This document shows, one piece after another, positions 18,986-28,083 of a stretch of 64,000 nucleotides of DNA (positions are counted from its first letter, which is position 1; every line of letters starts with the position of its first letter). This DNA comes from Acinetobacter gerneri DSM 14967 = CIP 107464 = MTCC 9824. Its GTDB lineage: Bacteria > Pseudomonadota > Gammaproteobacteria > Pseudomonadales > Moraxellaceae. A program made the position numbers and the translations under genes. Under the pieces are notes generated by a model. It was given only the letters and a program-made list of their open reading frames with translations, did not search any database and was not told the origin of the DNA. The stretch spans positions 62,001 to 126,000 of the forward strand of contig NZ_KB849549.1 in assembly GCF_000368565.1 (NCBI RefSeq). Reading direction: 5' to 3'.

Positions 18986-19020
18986 GGCTTCAGCATTTTA
19001 TAAAAGTATTGTATTGATCG

Positions 19021-19055
19021 TCCCTTCTCCTTTGGGAGAAGATTAGGATGAGGGT
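19021..19055. repeat. Short REP-like intergenic palindrome
   Basis: CTTCTCC/GGAGAAG with a four-base loop is followed by TTAGGATGAGGG. This CCCTCTCC...TTAGGGTGAGGG-like pattern recurs in intergenic DNA of many bacteria. Only one copy is seen in this window. Confidence 0.45.
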
Positions 19056-19171
19056 TAATTTATAATAGAATCCTCAAGCCTTTAAAAAGGGACTCCATTA
19101 AGAAATATAAGTTTTCATCTAAATGCTATTTATGCAAGTGATCTGTATAGATAAATAAGCCCCACAAATCT

Positions 19172-19202
19172 AAAAAGCCAAGTTCAATAACTTGGCTTTT
19201 TC
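19172..19202. terminator. Terminator between plsB and the AmiS-like gene
   Basis: AAAAGCCAAGTT (19173-19184) pairs with AACTTGGCTTTT (19189-19200) around CAAT. It can act for both convergent genes. Confidence 0.9.
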
Positions 19203-19256
19203 CTTTGATTGATTGATTTATTTTAGAAAATAAATATATACAAGCTTCTCAGATTT

Positions 19257-19739
19257 TCACCATTTTCCAAATAACATTAAAAATCCGGGTATCCAGCATG
19301 TGCCAATACCAATCAAAATCGTATAAATAGGTAAAAAAGCGAGATTCTTTTTTAAGGCAAGCGCTATAAAAAAGAATAACCACAAACTTGCCCAAAGCAC
19401 CCATAACCCAGAAAAGATCAGATCTGGAGTAAATGCAGCATTGACTACAGCACTGATCGCAACAAATAAGCAGTACCACCCCAACCCCGTTCCATTCAAT
19501 CCATACCACTGCACAACACTAAGATACAAGTAAGTAAAGCTAAACAGTAATCCTCCAGCTATGCTGAGAAAATCGAGATTTGTTTGTGCTTTGGTTAAAA
19601 GAAAAAAATTGATAAATAAAGTGAGGAAACCGACGATAAAATTAAAAGGCGCAGATTCTTTTGCTTCAATCCGACCTGTCAATCCAACCCCATTTACTAC
19701 AAGTACAGCGCCGATAAAAAAAAGTGCAACACCTAACAT
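19257..19739 (-). CDS. AmiS/UreI-family transporter
   Basis: The 160-residue protein is almost entirely hydrophobic, with five to six predicted membrane helices. It carries the AmiS/UreI pattern: an N-terminal VALFFIGAVLVVNG helix, GGLLFSFTYLYLSVVQWYGL, GLGWYCLFVAISAV and a final WIPGFLML. Family members are urea or short-chain amide channels. No urease or amidase gene lies nearby, so the substrate is open. It is slightly shorter than many relatives. Confidence 0.82.
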   Translation of the reverse strand: MLGVALFFIGAVLVVNGVGLTGRIEAKESAPFNFIVGFLTLFINFFLLTKAQTNLDFLSIAGGLLFSFTYLYLSVVQWYGLNGTGLGWYCLFVAISAVVNAAFTPDLIFSGLWVLWASLWLFFFIALALKKNLAFLPIYTILIGIGTCWIPGFLMLFGKW

Positions 19740-20289
19740 AAGCTATTATCCTTAATAAAACTTAAGTAGCAAACCTTGAAAAAGTCAAAGTTCATCCTGA
19801 TGTTCAGACAGTCTATTTCAAATATTTTTTATAAATCCCCTTTATTTTCATCATCCTGTCTATAAACAACCCCATTATTTTCCTGACTCAGTCAGGCTTA
19901 TTTCCCCATTGAATATAAAAGTGTTTTTTTGGGCAAGCACCGACACCAAATCCCCTTAAATGACGTCGTTCAAACCTGTATAAGCATGATGAATCAGCTC
20001 TAATAAATGGCTTTTAAATCCATAAAAACCAACCTAAAAGATATGGCACGAATGTTTTTTTCAGGCAAGCATTATTTGACCAATGAATAACCAGTATCAC
20101 AAAATAAAAAAGCAAATATTTAAATATGAAAAATTCGGTTATGGCCGATTTATGCAGTTAAATTTAATAAAAAAATTAAGCTTTGTTGATTTAAATCATG
20201 GCAAATGGTGAGCACAATCTATATTTTTAAAACTTTAACTTATGCTAAGTTGTATCGTAATATTTTAAATCATGATCCAAAAATAAAAG
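19740..20289. other. 550-base non-coding AT-rich region
   Basis: There is no open frame with coding character on either strand. Two short similar words (TGTTTTTTT, then GGCAAGCA) occur at about 19922 and 20050, 130 bases apart. I see no terminator or tRNA. The region must hold the promoters of the two divergent flanking genes. Confidence 0.5.
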
Positions 20290-20784
20290 ATGTTAGATAT
20301 TGAGATTAAAATTTTAAGTGTTGATGAACTTGATGATTTCAGAACAATTCGACTTTCTGCCTTGAAACAGTCACCAAAAATGTTTGGCTCGACTTATGCG
20401 GTAGAAATAGAAAAACCTTTGAACTTTTTTGAAAATTGTCTATCCAACTCAACCGTATTTGGTGCATACCATCAAAATAAAATTGTCGGCATAGCCACAT
20501 TGACACAAGAGATTGGAGCAAAATTTTCTCATAAAGCGCAACTCTCAAGTGTCTTTATAAAGCCTGCATTTCAACAAAAAGGCATCGCAAGTGTATTACT
20601 GCGCACAGTGATTCAATACAGCCAACAACATGTAGAACAAATTTTACTGACCGTTGCCAATGACAACAAACCCGCCCTTATTCTTTATGAAAAGCTGGGG
20701 TTCCAAAGCTATGGTGTAGAACTCAAAGCATTAAAAGATAAAGACGGATATATCGATGAAATTTTGATGAAGCTTTTTGTATAG
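20290..20784 (+). CDS. GNAT-family N-acetyltransferase
   Basis: The 164-residue single GNAT domain has an acetyl-CoA-binding stretch (LSSVFIKPAFQQKGIASVLL, the V/I-x-x-x-x-Q/R-x-x-G-x-A motif) and the C-terminal NDNKPALILYEKLGFQSYG typical of motif B. The substrate is unknown. It has no operon partners: it follows a long non-coding stretch and is convergent with the next gene. Confidence 0.85.
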   Translation: MLDIEIKILSVDELDDFRTIRLSALKQSPKMFGSTYAVEIEKPLNFFENCLSNSTVFGAYHQNKIVGIATLTQEIGAKFSHKAQLSSVFIKPAFQQKGIASVLLRTVIQYSQQHVEQILLTVANDNKPALILYEKLGFQSYGVELKALKDKDGYIDEILMKLFV

Positions 20785-20862
20785 TCAAATTTTCATCTTT
20801 TATTTGTACTCAGTTAAATGTAGTCACTAACATTAGTGAGATGACGAACTACTGAAATGCAC

Positions 20863-21669
20863 TCATATCTGCCCTAACAACTCTGCATAATCTTGCCAAC
20901 AATTTTCGTGCTGTAAACGAAAACCACTTTCGACCATACGCGGTGCATAAATTCTTTTGCCTGTTTCATTTTGACTTTGCAAAGCCAATTCAGGTAGATG
21001 CAGACGATGCTGAAACCATAAAATCGTTTCATGTAAAGCGATAGGTTGATTATTGCTACAAATATATGATTTTTCAGGCTGTTCCACGTGAAGCATAAAA
21101 GCTAAAAACCGAGCAAGATCATCGATATGAATACGATTTGACCAATGAATATTTGGATAATCTTGAGTATGTTCAGCAAGCTTAATCATACGTGCCACAG
21201 ACGTCCCATAAATACCTGTTGGACGTACGATGATGCATTGCTCAGGATAAGCCTCCTGCCAAAGTTGCTCCATTTTCAACAACAACTCACCCTGCACATC
21301 GCTTGCAATCGCCGCAGAATGATCATCAATGCTCTGCCCTGCATTTTCACCATAAACACGTGTAGATGACACCACGATGATTTTTTTGATCGGATGTGAT
21401 CGTAGCGCATGGCAAATTGGGGCGACGCTATCGACATAAGTATGCTGATAAGCTTCTTTAGTTGATTCATGAGGACTCAGCAAAACATAAGCAATATCGA
21501 TCGGTGCAACATGACTTAAATCAAGCGCATGTACATCTTGTGTTAAATGTTGAGCAAAATCATCACTTTTCAAAGTTTTGCTAATTGTGGTAATTTGGTG
21601 CTTATGCATAAATAATTGTTTTGCAACACGCTTTGATGTTTTACCATAGCCAATAAATAAAATATGCAT
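20863..21669 (-). CDS. NAD-dependent epimerase/dehydratase-like protein (YeeZ-like)
   Basis: The 268-residue protein has an N-terminal Rossmann motif (ILFIGYGKTSKRVAKQL), a VVSSTRVYGE segment and RPTGIYG, the pattern of atypical extended SDRs related to YeeZ. The usual YxxxK catalytic pair is not clear. The start at 21669 places the dinucleotide motif at the N-terminus; a longer frame to 21717 would overlap recG. It is divergent from recG with only 33 bases between the starts. Its substrate is unknown. Confidence 0.78.
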   Translation of the reverse strand: MHILFIGYGKTSKRVAKQLFMHKHQITTISKTLKSDDFAQHLTQDVHALDLSHVAPIDIAYVLLSPHESTKEAYQHTYVDSVAPICHALRSHPIKKIIVVSSTRVYGENAGQSIDDHSAAIASDVQGELLLKMEQLWQEAYPEQCIIVRPTGIYGTSVARMIKLAEHTQDYPNIHWSNRIHIDDLARFLAFMLHVEQPEKSYICSNNQPIALHETILWFQHRLHLPELALQSQNETGKRIYAPRMVESGFRLQHENCWQDYAELLGQI

Positions 21670-21702
21670 TACACCACCCACTGAGCCGAAAAGTTGAGGG
21701 AA

Positions 21703-23748
21703 ATGGCAGATATTCATCAGTTAAAAGGCGTCGGATCTGCATCCGCTGCTTTACTTGAAAAACTAAATATTTTTAATACCGATGATTTATTGTTCCATTT
21801 ACCTCGGGACTATGAAGATCGTAGCACGATCATTCCTATGAACCAATTGGTCGTAGGGAGAAGCTATTTGATCGAAGGTGTCGTCAGCTCCATCGACTTT
21901 CCTCCTGGTAAACGTAAATCTATGGCGATTTTGCTCCAAGATGATTTTGGCAAAGTCACTATGCGCTTTTATCATATTTATAAAGCACTGACGGATCGAG
22001 CAAAAGCAGGCAATCGTTTACGTATCTTTGGTGAAGTACGTGTTGGTGCTCGTGGCTTGGAAATGTACCATCCTGAAATTCAATTGATTTCAGAGCATAC
22101 GGCTTTACCCAAAACTCAATTGACCGCAATTTATCCAAGCACTGATGGCTTAACACAGCCCAAATTACGTGAATACGTCAAACAAGCTTTAAATCAATAC
22201 AGCGATCAACTTCCAGAGTATTTACCAACAAAATTTAGCAATGGTTTTGCGCTCAATGAAGCGCTGCACTATATCCATGAACCTCCTGTCGATGCCAATA
22301 TGTTGCAATTGGCACAAGGTTCACATCCCGCACAGCAACGCTTAATTTTTGAAGAATTAGTCACGCATCAAATCAGCTTATTGACACGCCGAGAATACAT
22401 TCGCCAAATTAGTGCGCCCGCATTTAAACCCAGTAAAACATTTGCCAAACAATTACTGGATAGCCTGCCTTTTAAAATGACGGGTGCGCAAAAACGAGTA
22501 TCTAAAGAAATTGCCGATGATTTAAAACAAAATAAACCGATGTTACGTCTGGTTCAAGGCGATGTAGGCGCAGGTAAAACATTGGTTGCTGGCGTTGCTG
22601 CCTGTCATGCGCTAGAAGAAGGTTGGCAAGTGGCGTTAATGGCACCGACTGAAATCTTGGCAGAACAGCATTTTATCAATTTTAAAAAATGGTTTGAGCC
22701 AATGGGTCTGACCGTGTCTTGGCTATCGGGTAAACAAAAAGGCAAAGCGCGAGAAAAACAAGAACAAAGTATCAAAGATGGTTCAGCCAATTTGATTGTC
22801 GGGACACATGCTTTATTTCAGGACAATGTAGAATTTTCCAAACTTGGCTTGGTGATCATTGATGAGCAACATCGTTTTGGTGTCGATCAACGCCTTGCCT
22901 TACGCAATAAGGGCATCGACAACACTACACCGCATCAGTTGGTGATGACTGCTACACCAATCCCTCGTACTTTGGCTATGAGTGCTTATGGCGATCTGGA
23001 TACTTCTGTGATTGATGAGCTTCCACCGGGTCGAACTCCGATTCAAACCGTGACTATTCCACTGGATCGTCGAGAAGAAGTGCTCAATCGTATTGCGACA
23101 AACTGCGCTGAGGGCAAACAAGCCTATTGGGTGTGTACTTTGGTTGAACAATCGGAAACCTTAGACGCACAGGCAGCCGAAGCGACTTATCAAGAAATCA
23201 AAGAACGATTTCCACACCTCAATATCGGCTTGGTTCACGGCAAAATGAAAGCCGATGAAAAACAGTCCATCATGCAGCAGTTTAAAGACAATGAACTACA
23301 ACTTTTGATTGCAACAACGGTGATTGAGGTGGGTGTCGATGTACCCAATGCTTCAATTATGGTGATTGAAAATGCTGAACGTTTAGGACTTTCACAGCTA
23401 CACCAATTACGTGGTCGTGTCGGTCGTGGAGCCAAAGCCAGTTTCTGCGCCCTGCTCTACAAAGCACCGCTTTCACAAAATGGACAAGAACGTCTACGCA
23501 TTATGCGAGAAACCAACGACGGTTTTATCATTGCAGAAAAGGATCTAGAGATTCGTGGTCCAGGTGAACTGCTCGGAACCAAACAAACAGGTGATATGGG
23601 TTTTAGAGTGGCTAAACTGGAACGTGATGACCATCTACTCAGTCAGGCACATCATGTGGCACAGCAGATATTAAAAGATTATCCAGAAAATGTAGAACCA
23701 CTTTTAAATCGTTGGCTACCAGAAGCACCAAGATATGCTTTTGTATAA
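21703..23748 (+). CDS. recG: ATP-dependent DNA helicase RecG
   Basis: The 681-residue product contains an N-terminal wedge/OB domain (VVGRSYLIEGVVSSIDF), then superfamily 2 helicase motifs: GDVGAGKTLVAG (I), MAPTEILAEQH (Ia), VIIDEQHRFGVDQR (II), TATPIPRTLAM (III), and QLRGRVGRGAKASF (VI). RecG remodels stalled replication forks and branches Holliday junctions. The ATG at 21703 is preferred; GAGGG lies only 2 bases away, which is close, and a TTG at 21694 is a possible alternative start. Confidence 0.96.
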   Translation: MADIHQLKGVGSASAALLEKLNIFNTDDLLFHLPRDYEDRSTIIPMNQLVVGRSYLIEGVVSSIDFPPGKRKSMAILLQDDFGKVTMRFYHIYKALTDRAKAGNRLRIFGEVRVGARGLEMYHPEIQLISEHTALPKTQLTAIYPSTDGLTQPKLREYVKQALNQYSDQLPEYLPTKFSNGFALNEALHYIHEPPVDANMLQLAQGSHPAQQRLIFEELVTHQISLLTRREYIRQISAPAFKPSKTFAKQLLDSLPFKMTGAQKRVSKEIADDLKQNKPMLRLVQGDVGAGKTLVAGVAACHALEEGWQVALMAPTEILAEQHFINFKKWFEPMGLTVSWLSGKQKGKAREKQEQSIKDGSANLIVGTHALFQDNVEFSKLGLVIIDEQHRFGVDQRLALRNKGIDNTTPHQLVMTATPIPRTLAMSAYGDLDTSVIDELPPGRTPIQTVTIPLDRREEVLNRIATNCAEGKQAYWVCTLVEQSETLDAQAAEATYQEIKERFPHLNIGLVHGKMKADEKQSIMQQFKDNELQLLIATTVIEVGVDVPNASIMVIENAERLGLSQLHQLRGRVGRGAKASFCALLYKAPLSQNGQERLRIMRETNDGFIIAEKDLEIRGPGELLGTKQTGDMGFRVAKLERDDHLLSQAHHVAQQILKDYPENVEPLLNRWLPEAPRYAFV

Positions 23749-23891
23749 ATAAAATATAGACTGTTTTACTCAATCAAAAGAATAAAACAAGTTAGATATA
23801 ATGGCTCTGTAAATATTAAAAATAAATAAAACGCAGAGCGCTTTAAAAAACCATTGCTTCATTAAACAATGCATTAAGCACTGAGAAATAT

Positions 23892-24542
23892 ATGTTTAAA
23901 ATACTTGGGGAATTCCTACATACAGGAATGACAAAAATCAGCCGCTGCCAACTGTGTAGCATGGACCTACAACACAGCCACACACTCTGCGATGATTGCT
24001 GGCACAGCTTGCCATGGTATAAAAACAAAATCATAAAAAATGATCGTGAGATCAATATTGCCTGTTATTACCAATTTCCGATAGATCGCATTATCCAAAA
24101 ATACAAATACGAAAACCAATTGCAGTATCAAACCTTACTGGCACATTGTTTGATGAATCTACACCTGCCCAAAGTGCATGCCATTGTTCCCATGCCTATT
24201 TCCAAGGAACGACTGATTGAACGTGGTTACAACCAAATGCTCATCATTGCCAAGATCATGTCCAGACAACTCAAAATCCCTGTATGGCAACCTGTGATCC
24301 GTTCAGCACAACATTCACAAAAAGGCTTAAATCGCCTAGAGCGAATCGAAAATATCGAGGAACAATTTCAGATGATTCACAATCAAAATAAGCCTTATAA
24401 AAAAGTCTTGATTATCGATGATGTGATAACAACAGGTGCTTCAATTGGAGCGCTTGCCCAAGCACTAGAAGGCTTGGGCTGTTCACAGATTTATACGGCG
24501 TGTATTGCCTCTGGGGCAATCACAAAATCCAATGAGATCTAG
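23892..24542 (+). CDS. comF: ComF-family phosphoribosyltransferase-like protein
   Basis: The 216-residue product has an N-terminal zinc-finger-like CQLCSMDL...LCDDCW (four Cys), then VPMPISKERLIERGYNQ and the PRPP-binding loop VLIIDDVITTGAS. ComF is required for DNA uptake in naturally competent bacteria, where it is thought to act with the ComFA-like or PriA machinery at the inner membrane. Acinetobacter species are often competent, so that role is plausible. It is convergent with the Nudix gene, 9 bases apart. Confidence 0.9.
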   Translation: MFKILGEFLHTGMTKISRCQLCSMDLQHSHTLCDDCWHSLPWYKNKIIKNDREINIACYYQFPIDRIIQKYKYENQLQYQTLLAHCLMNLHLPKVHAIVPMPISKERLIERGYNQMLIIAKIMSRQLKIPVWQPVIRSAQHSQKGLNRLERIENIEEQFQMIHNQNKPYKKVLIIDDVITTGASIGALAQALEGLGCSQIYTACIASGAITKSNEI

Positions 24543-24551
24543 CTTAAAAAC

Positions 24552-24947
24552 TTACAATGCCAAATGTTGCTTACACCAAGGAATCACAATCTCCTTGGTT
24601 AAGGGCGCAAGCTTGGTCTGCTGATCATCTAGATCAATCCATTTCATTTCAGCGATTTCTGCATCAATTTTAGGTGCTTGAGCCAAATCAACTTGATAAA
24701 GAAAGCTAACCAAACGGTGATTGGCTTCATTTGCCGCAGATGTTTCAAAACACCCGATAAACTGCTCAATCTTGGCATTTGCACCAATTTCCTCATGAAT
24801 CTCTCTCAACATAGTGTCTTCAGGAGATTCATGAGCTTCAAGCTTACCGCCCACTTGCATAAAAAATTCAGTATGACGTTTGCGTACAAGTAACAATTGA
24901 TTTTCTGCATTTAAAATTACGGCAGCAGAAACCGTTATGGTATTCAT
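24552..24947 (-). CDS. Nudix hydrolase
   Basis: The 131-residue product carries a complete Nudix box (GX5EX7REVXEEXG pattern): GGKLEAHESPEDTMLREIHE followed by EIGA. These enzymes cleave nucleoside diphosphates linked to another moiety; the substrate here is not predictable. Its ATG overlaps the TGA of the upstream LOG gene in an ATGA at 24944-24947, indicating translational coupling. A longer frame from 24983 is unlikely for that reason. Confidence 0.9.
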   Translation of the reverse strand: MNTITVSAAVILNAENQLLLVRKRHTEFFMQVGGKLEAHESPEDTMLREIHEEIGANAKIEQFIGCFETSAANEANHRLVSFLYQVDLAQAPKIDAEIAEMKWIDLDDQQTKLAPLTKEIVIPWCKQHLAL

Positions 24948-25537
24948 TGACTCAAAAATTCCTGACGATCCACCATGCCCCATTTAGGCTCTGGCGCTTG
25001 ATAATTTTCAAAAATATTTAAAATTTCTTCAATAGACTCTGATTCGATTAACATGTCCGTAAATCTTGATTTGGTAAATCCTTTGTCTGTAGTCAATTGG
25101 ATAAACTTAAACAGATCATTGTAAAAGCCTTCAATATTGAGAAATGCACAAGGTTTAAGATGTATGCCAAGCTGTGCCCAAGTCCATTGTTCAAAAATTT
25201 CTTCTAAAGTACCAGCACCACCAGGTAAGGCAATAAAACCATCTGACAAATCTGCCATTTTCGTCTTGCGCTCGTGCATATCTTTAACCACATACAACTC
25301 AGTCAAATGCGGATGAGCAAGCTCACGATCGACCAATCCCTGTGGAATAACACCAATCACTTGACCACCTGCAGCCAAAGCACTGTCTGCAACAATTCCC
25401 ATTAGGCCCGAACGACCACCGCCGTAAACCAAGGTTTTGCCCTTTTTGGCGATAGTTTCGCCAGTCAATCGTGCAACTTTTTCAAATATTGCATCTGTTC
25501 CTAAAGCTGAACCACAGAAAATTGCTATAGAATTCAT
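24944..25537 (-). CDS. LOG-family protein (cytokinin riboside monophosphate phosphoribohydrolase-like)
   Basis: The 197-residue product has the LOG signatures: GGGRSGLMGIVAD and PGGAGTLEEIFEQWTW, the PGGxGTxxE motif that forms the active site. Family enzymes release a base from nucleoside 5'-monophosphates. In bacteria the natural substrate is often uncertain. The start MNSIAIFCGSALG at 25537 is preferred over 25567. It is coupled to a Nudix gene, so both may act on damaged or modified nucleotides; that link is inference. Confidence 0.88.
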   Translation of the reverse strand: MNSIAIFCGSALGTDAIFEKVARLTGETIAKKGKTLVYGGGRSGLMGIVADSALAAGGQVIGVIPQGLVDRELAHPHLTELYVVKDMHERKTKMADLSDGFIALPGGAGTLEEIFEQWTWAQLGIHLKPCAFLNIEGFYNDLFKFIQLTTDKGFTKSRFTDMLIESESIEEILNIFENYQAPEPKWGMVDRQEFLSQ

Positions 25538-25694
25538 ACAAATCAAACCTTGTTGTGATGTTGTCATATAGTGTGACTAGACTATGAAAAGTTTTTTTTT
25601 GCAAAAGAACTAACTAATCAGTGTTTTTAATTGAAAACCTTGTCTAAAATACACGCATCAAATTAACCCGACTGCGCTAGGGAGAAAAGACAAT

Positions 25695-26708
25695 ATGCTT
25701 GAAGCCTTTTACGCAACAGAGCGCGGTAGTCTAGAAGATGCCACCATTAATGGCGGTTTTGATCTTCACCCCGAATTGGTCTGGATCGATCTCATTGCAC
25801 CATCACAAGAAGAACAGCAATGGGTTTTAGATGCGTATGAGCAAAACTTACCAACACTCAAGTCGCTTGAAGACATTTCATCTTCTGCACGATTCTATCG
25901 CGATGATGATGGTATTTTACATATCAGTACTTATTTTTTAACGAAAAATAAAAATTATCAACTCGACGGTGACACAGAAGATACGGCGAATATGTTGGCG
26001 ACTGTGCAAACGGTTGCATTTATTTTGCATAAAGATCGTTTGTTTACGCTTCGTGGTGAAAAACTGGTTGCTTTTCGTGCCTTTCGTGCACGTGCTCGCC
26101 GTAATGACTATGACATAGACTACAAAGATCCTACTTGGATTTTATTGGGTTTACTCGAAGCAAAACTGGATGAGCTTGCGGATATCTTAGAAGATATCCA
26201 CAAGGATCTAGAAAAATACTCTACAGAAGTGCTTAATAATCGCCACCGTGAGCAAATTTTAGACCTAGATGACATGATTACCCGTCTAGCTCAACAAGAA
26301 GATATGCTCGGAAAAGCACAGCTTTGTCTGATTGATTTACGTCGAGTGCTCACATTCCTTGCTCGTCCACGTGCGCTAGGCAGTCATATTTTTGATGCGG
26401 ATATTCGAGAGCTTAGTGAAGATGTTCGCTCACTGGTCGAACATGATGCCTTCCTGTTCCAAAAAGTACGATTCTTACTTGATACAACATCTGGGTTCAT
26501 TAACACTGAACAGAACGATACGATTCGTCGATTCTCGATTTTACCAAGTATGCTTGCACCTCCAATGCTGATCGCCAGTATTTACGGGATGAACACTGAA
26601 ATCCTGCCTTTTGCACATGGGCATTGGAGCTTTTATGTGGTTATTTCAATTTTAATCGCGACCTTTTTTGGACCACTCATATACTTCCGTTGGAAAAAAT
26701 GGATTTAA
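25695..26708 (+). CDS. corA: CorA-family magnesium/cobalt transporter
   Basis: The 337-residue protein has a large cytoplasmic helical domain followed by two C-terminal membrane helices. The selectivity-filter YGMN motif is present in SIYGMNTEILPF between them, and the C-terminus is basic (YFRWKKWI). It forms a pentameric Mg2+ channel in characterised relatives. A GGGAGA box lies before the ATG. The N-terminus resembles CorA proteins of gammaproteobacteria rather than ZntB, but zinc specificity cannot be fully excluded. Confidence 0.9.
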   Translation: MLEAFYATERGSLEDATINGGFDLHPELVWIDLIAPSQEEQQWVLDAYEQNLPTLKSLEDISSSARFYRDDDGILHISTYFLTKNKNYQLDGDTEDTANMLATVQTVAFILHKDRLFTLRGEKLVAFRAFRARARRNDYDIDYKDPTWILLGLLEAKLDELADILEDIHKDLEKYSTEVLNNRHREQILDLDDMITRLAQQEDMLGKAQLCLIDLRRVLTFLARPRALGSHIFDADIRELSEDVRSLVEHDAFLFQKVRFLLDTTSGFINTEQNDTIRRFSILPSMLAPPMLIASIYGMNTEILPFAHGHWSFYVVISILIATFFGPLIYFRWKKWI

Positions 26709-26728
26709 TTTCCACCCTATTTTCACAA

Positions 26729-26757
26729 AGCCAAGCGATCTCGCTTGGTTTTTTGTT
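26729..26757 (+). terminator. Rho-independent terminator after corA
   Basis: CCAAGCG pairs with CGCTTGG around ATCT (26731-26748), extended by A-T pairs and followed by TTTTTT. It separates corA from the CRISPR leader. Confidence 0.88.
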
Positions 26758-26871
26758 TTTATAAAATAGAATGTAAAATCAAATACTTATAAGACACTTA
26801 AAATATGATCTTTTTCTCTTTTTAACACACTATCTTATTGATAATAGACGTGTTAATTTGTAATAGTTCTC
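26758..26871 (+). promoter_or_regulatory. Probable CRISPR leader
   Basis: This 114-base AT-rich stretch lies between the corA terminator and the first repeat. The opposite end of the array has the degenerate repeat, so the leader is placed here. No convincing -35/-10 pair was resolved. Confidence 0.55.
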
Positions 26872-27259
26872 GTTCACCATCGTATAGATGGTTTAGAAGA
26901 TTGGGGTGAGAATGTTATTCAGCTTAAAACGGTTCACCATCGTATAGATGGTTTAGAAGTGCACAGATTTTAAATAGTTTACGGTTATCAAGTTCACCAT
27001 CGTATAGATGGTTTAGAAGAGTACCACCCGAACTCTGATAGCAATTGGATAGTTCACCATCGTATAGATGGTTTAGAAGACTACCTGCTGAATAGTGATA
27101 CATAGTGTTTTGTTCACCATCGTATAGATGGTTTAGAAGCGAAAAAGGCATATCAATCCACATCGATCCACGTTCACCATCGTATAGATGGTTTAGAAGT
27201 TAAAGGATGTTATCTAATTGGCTTAAATAGGGTTCACCATCGTATAGATGGTTTAAGAA
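26872..27259 (+). CRISPR. Orphan type I-F-like CRISPR array, 7 repeats and 6 spacers
   Basis: Seven 28-bp repeats start at 26872 and recur exactly every 60 bases (26932, 26992, 27052, 27112, 27172, 27232), with six 32-bp spacers. Each repeat begins GTTCACCATC and ends GGTTTAGAAG, with a CCATC-GTATA-GATGG hairpin; this is the size, ends and stem of type I-F repeats. The first six are identical. The last has a changed 3' end (TTTAAGAAA), which marks the distal end, so transcription is rightward. The spacers are all different. No cas gene is present anywhere in the window. Confidence 0.97.
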
Positions 27260-27277
27260 ATTAATCAGGACAATAAA

Positions 27278-27997
27278 ATGGAAATACACAAAATCATTGA
27301 TAATATTCGTCTTGATCTCAACCAGCTTGGCGATGAAACAGTACGTCAATCTTCTCAACGTTTTTTTAAATCTGATCAAATGACCTATTTCTACGGCGTA
27401 AAAAGTCCAGATGTTAAAACCCTCATTAAAAAATATAAAAAACAGGTTTTAGCTTTATCTAAAAAAGAAATCTTTGAGTTATGTGAAGAACTGCTAAAAA
27501 CAAATTATCTAGAAGAAGCGAGTATCGCCTGTGCTTTTACAGCATCCATTAGCAAACAATTTATACCGACTGATTTTAAAATTTTAGAAAAATGGATCAA
27601 TCTATATATTACAAATTGGGCGGCTTGTGACACGCTTTGTAATCACACCGTTGGTGATTTCATCATGATGTACCCTGAATTTATCCCTGAACTGAAAAAG
27701 TGGACAAACTCCCCAAATCGTTGGATGAAACGTGCAGCTGCGGTCACTCTGATCATTCCTGCTCGAAAAGGATTATTCTTAGATGATATTTTTGAAATAG
27801 CTAATTCGCTTATAACAGATGCAGATGATATGGTACAAAAGGGCTATGGCTGGATGTTAAAAGCTGCAAGTCAGGCTTATCCAAATGAAGTATTTCAATA
27901 TGTACTATCCCAAAAAGAGATTATGCCCCGAACGGCTTATCGCTACGCTATTGAAAAACTGTCTAAAGAACAAAAAGTAGTCGCTATGCAAAAATAA
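27278..27997 (+). CDS. AlkD-like DNA alkylation repair protein
   Basis: The 239-residue all-helical protein matches the DNA alkylation repair (HEAT-like, PF08713) family. Typical segments are FYGVKSPDVKTLIKKY, NWAACDTLCNHTVGDF with the conserved Trp and Asp region, and SPNRWMKRAAAVTLI. AlkD relatives excise positively charged alkylated bases such as 3- and 7-methylpurines. CAGGA lies 7 bases before the ATG, and the start is only 18 bases after the last CRISPR repeat, so transcription from the CRISPR side is possible. The terminator downstream is oriented for the opposite strand. Confidence 0.88.
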   Translation: MEIHKIIDNIRLDLNQLGDETVRQSSQRFFKSDQMTYFYGVKSPDVKTLIKKYKKQVLALSKKEIFELCEELLKTNYLEEASIACAFTASISKQFIPTDFKILEKWINLYITNWAACDTLCNHTVGDFIMMYPEFIPELKKWTNSPNRWMKRAAAVTLIIPARKGLFLDDIFEIANSLITDADDMVQKGYGWMLKAASQAYPNEVFQYVLSQKEIMPRTAYRYAIEKLSKEQKVVAMQK

Positions 27998-28010
27998 AAG
28001 AAATTTGATA

Positions 28011-28040
28011 TAAAAAACCGAGTTAATGAATTAACTCGGT
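28011..28040 (-). terminator. Terminator of the mla operon
   Basis: ACCGAGTTAA pairs with TTAACTCGGT around TGAA (28017-28040). On the minus strand it is followed by a run of six T. Confidence 0.85.
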
Positions 28041-28083
28041 CTAATAAAATGATCTGTATACTTCGATACAGATTCAAATGACA

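Noticed and set aside
26924..27163. A minus-strand open frame of about 80 codons across the CRISPR array, with a repeated LLNHLYDGE peptide
   Set aside because: The repeat period of 60 is a multiple of three, so any frame without a stop in the repeat stays open. It is a by-product of the CRISPR structure.
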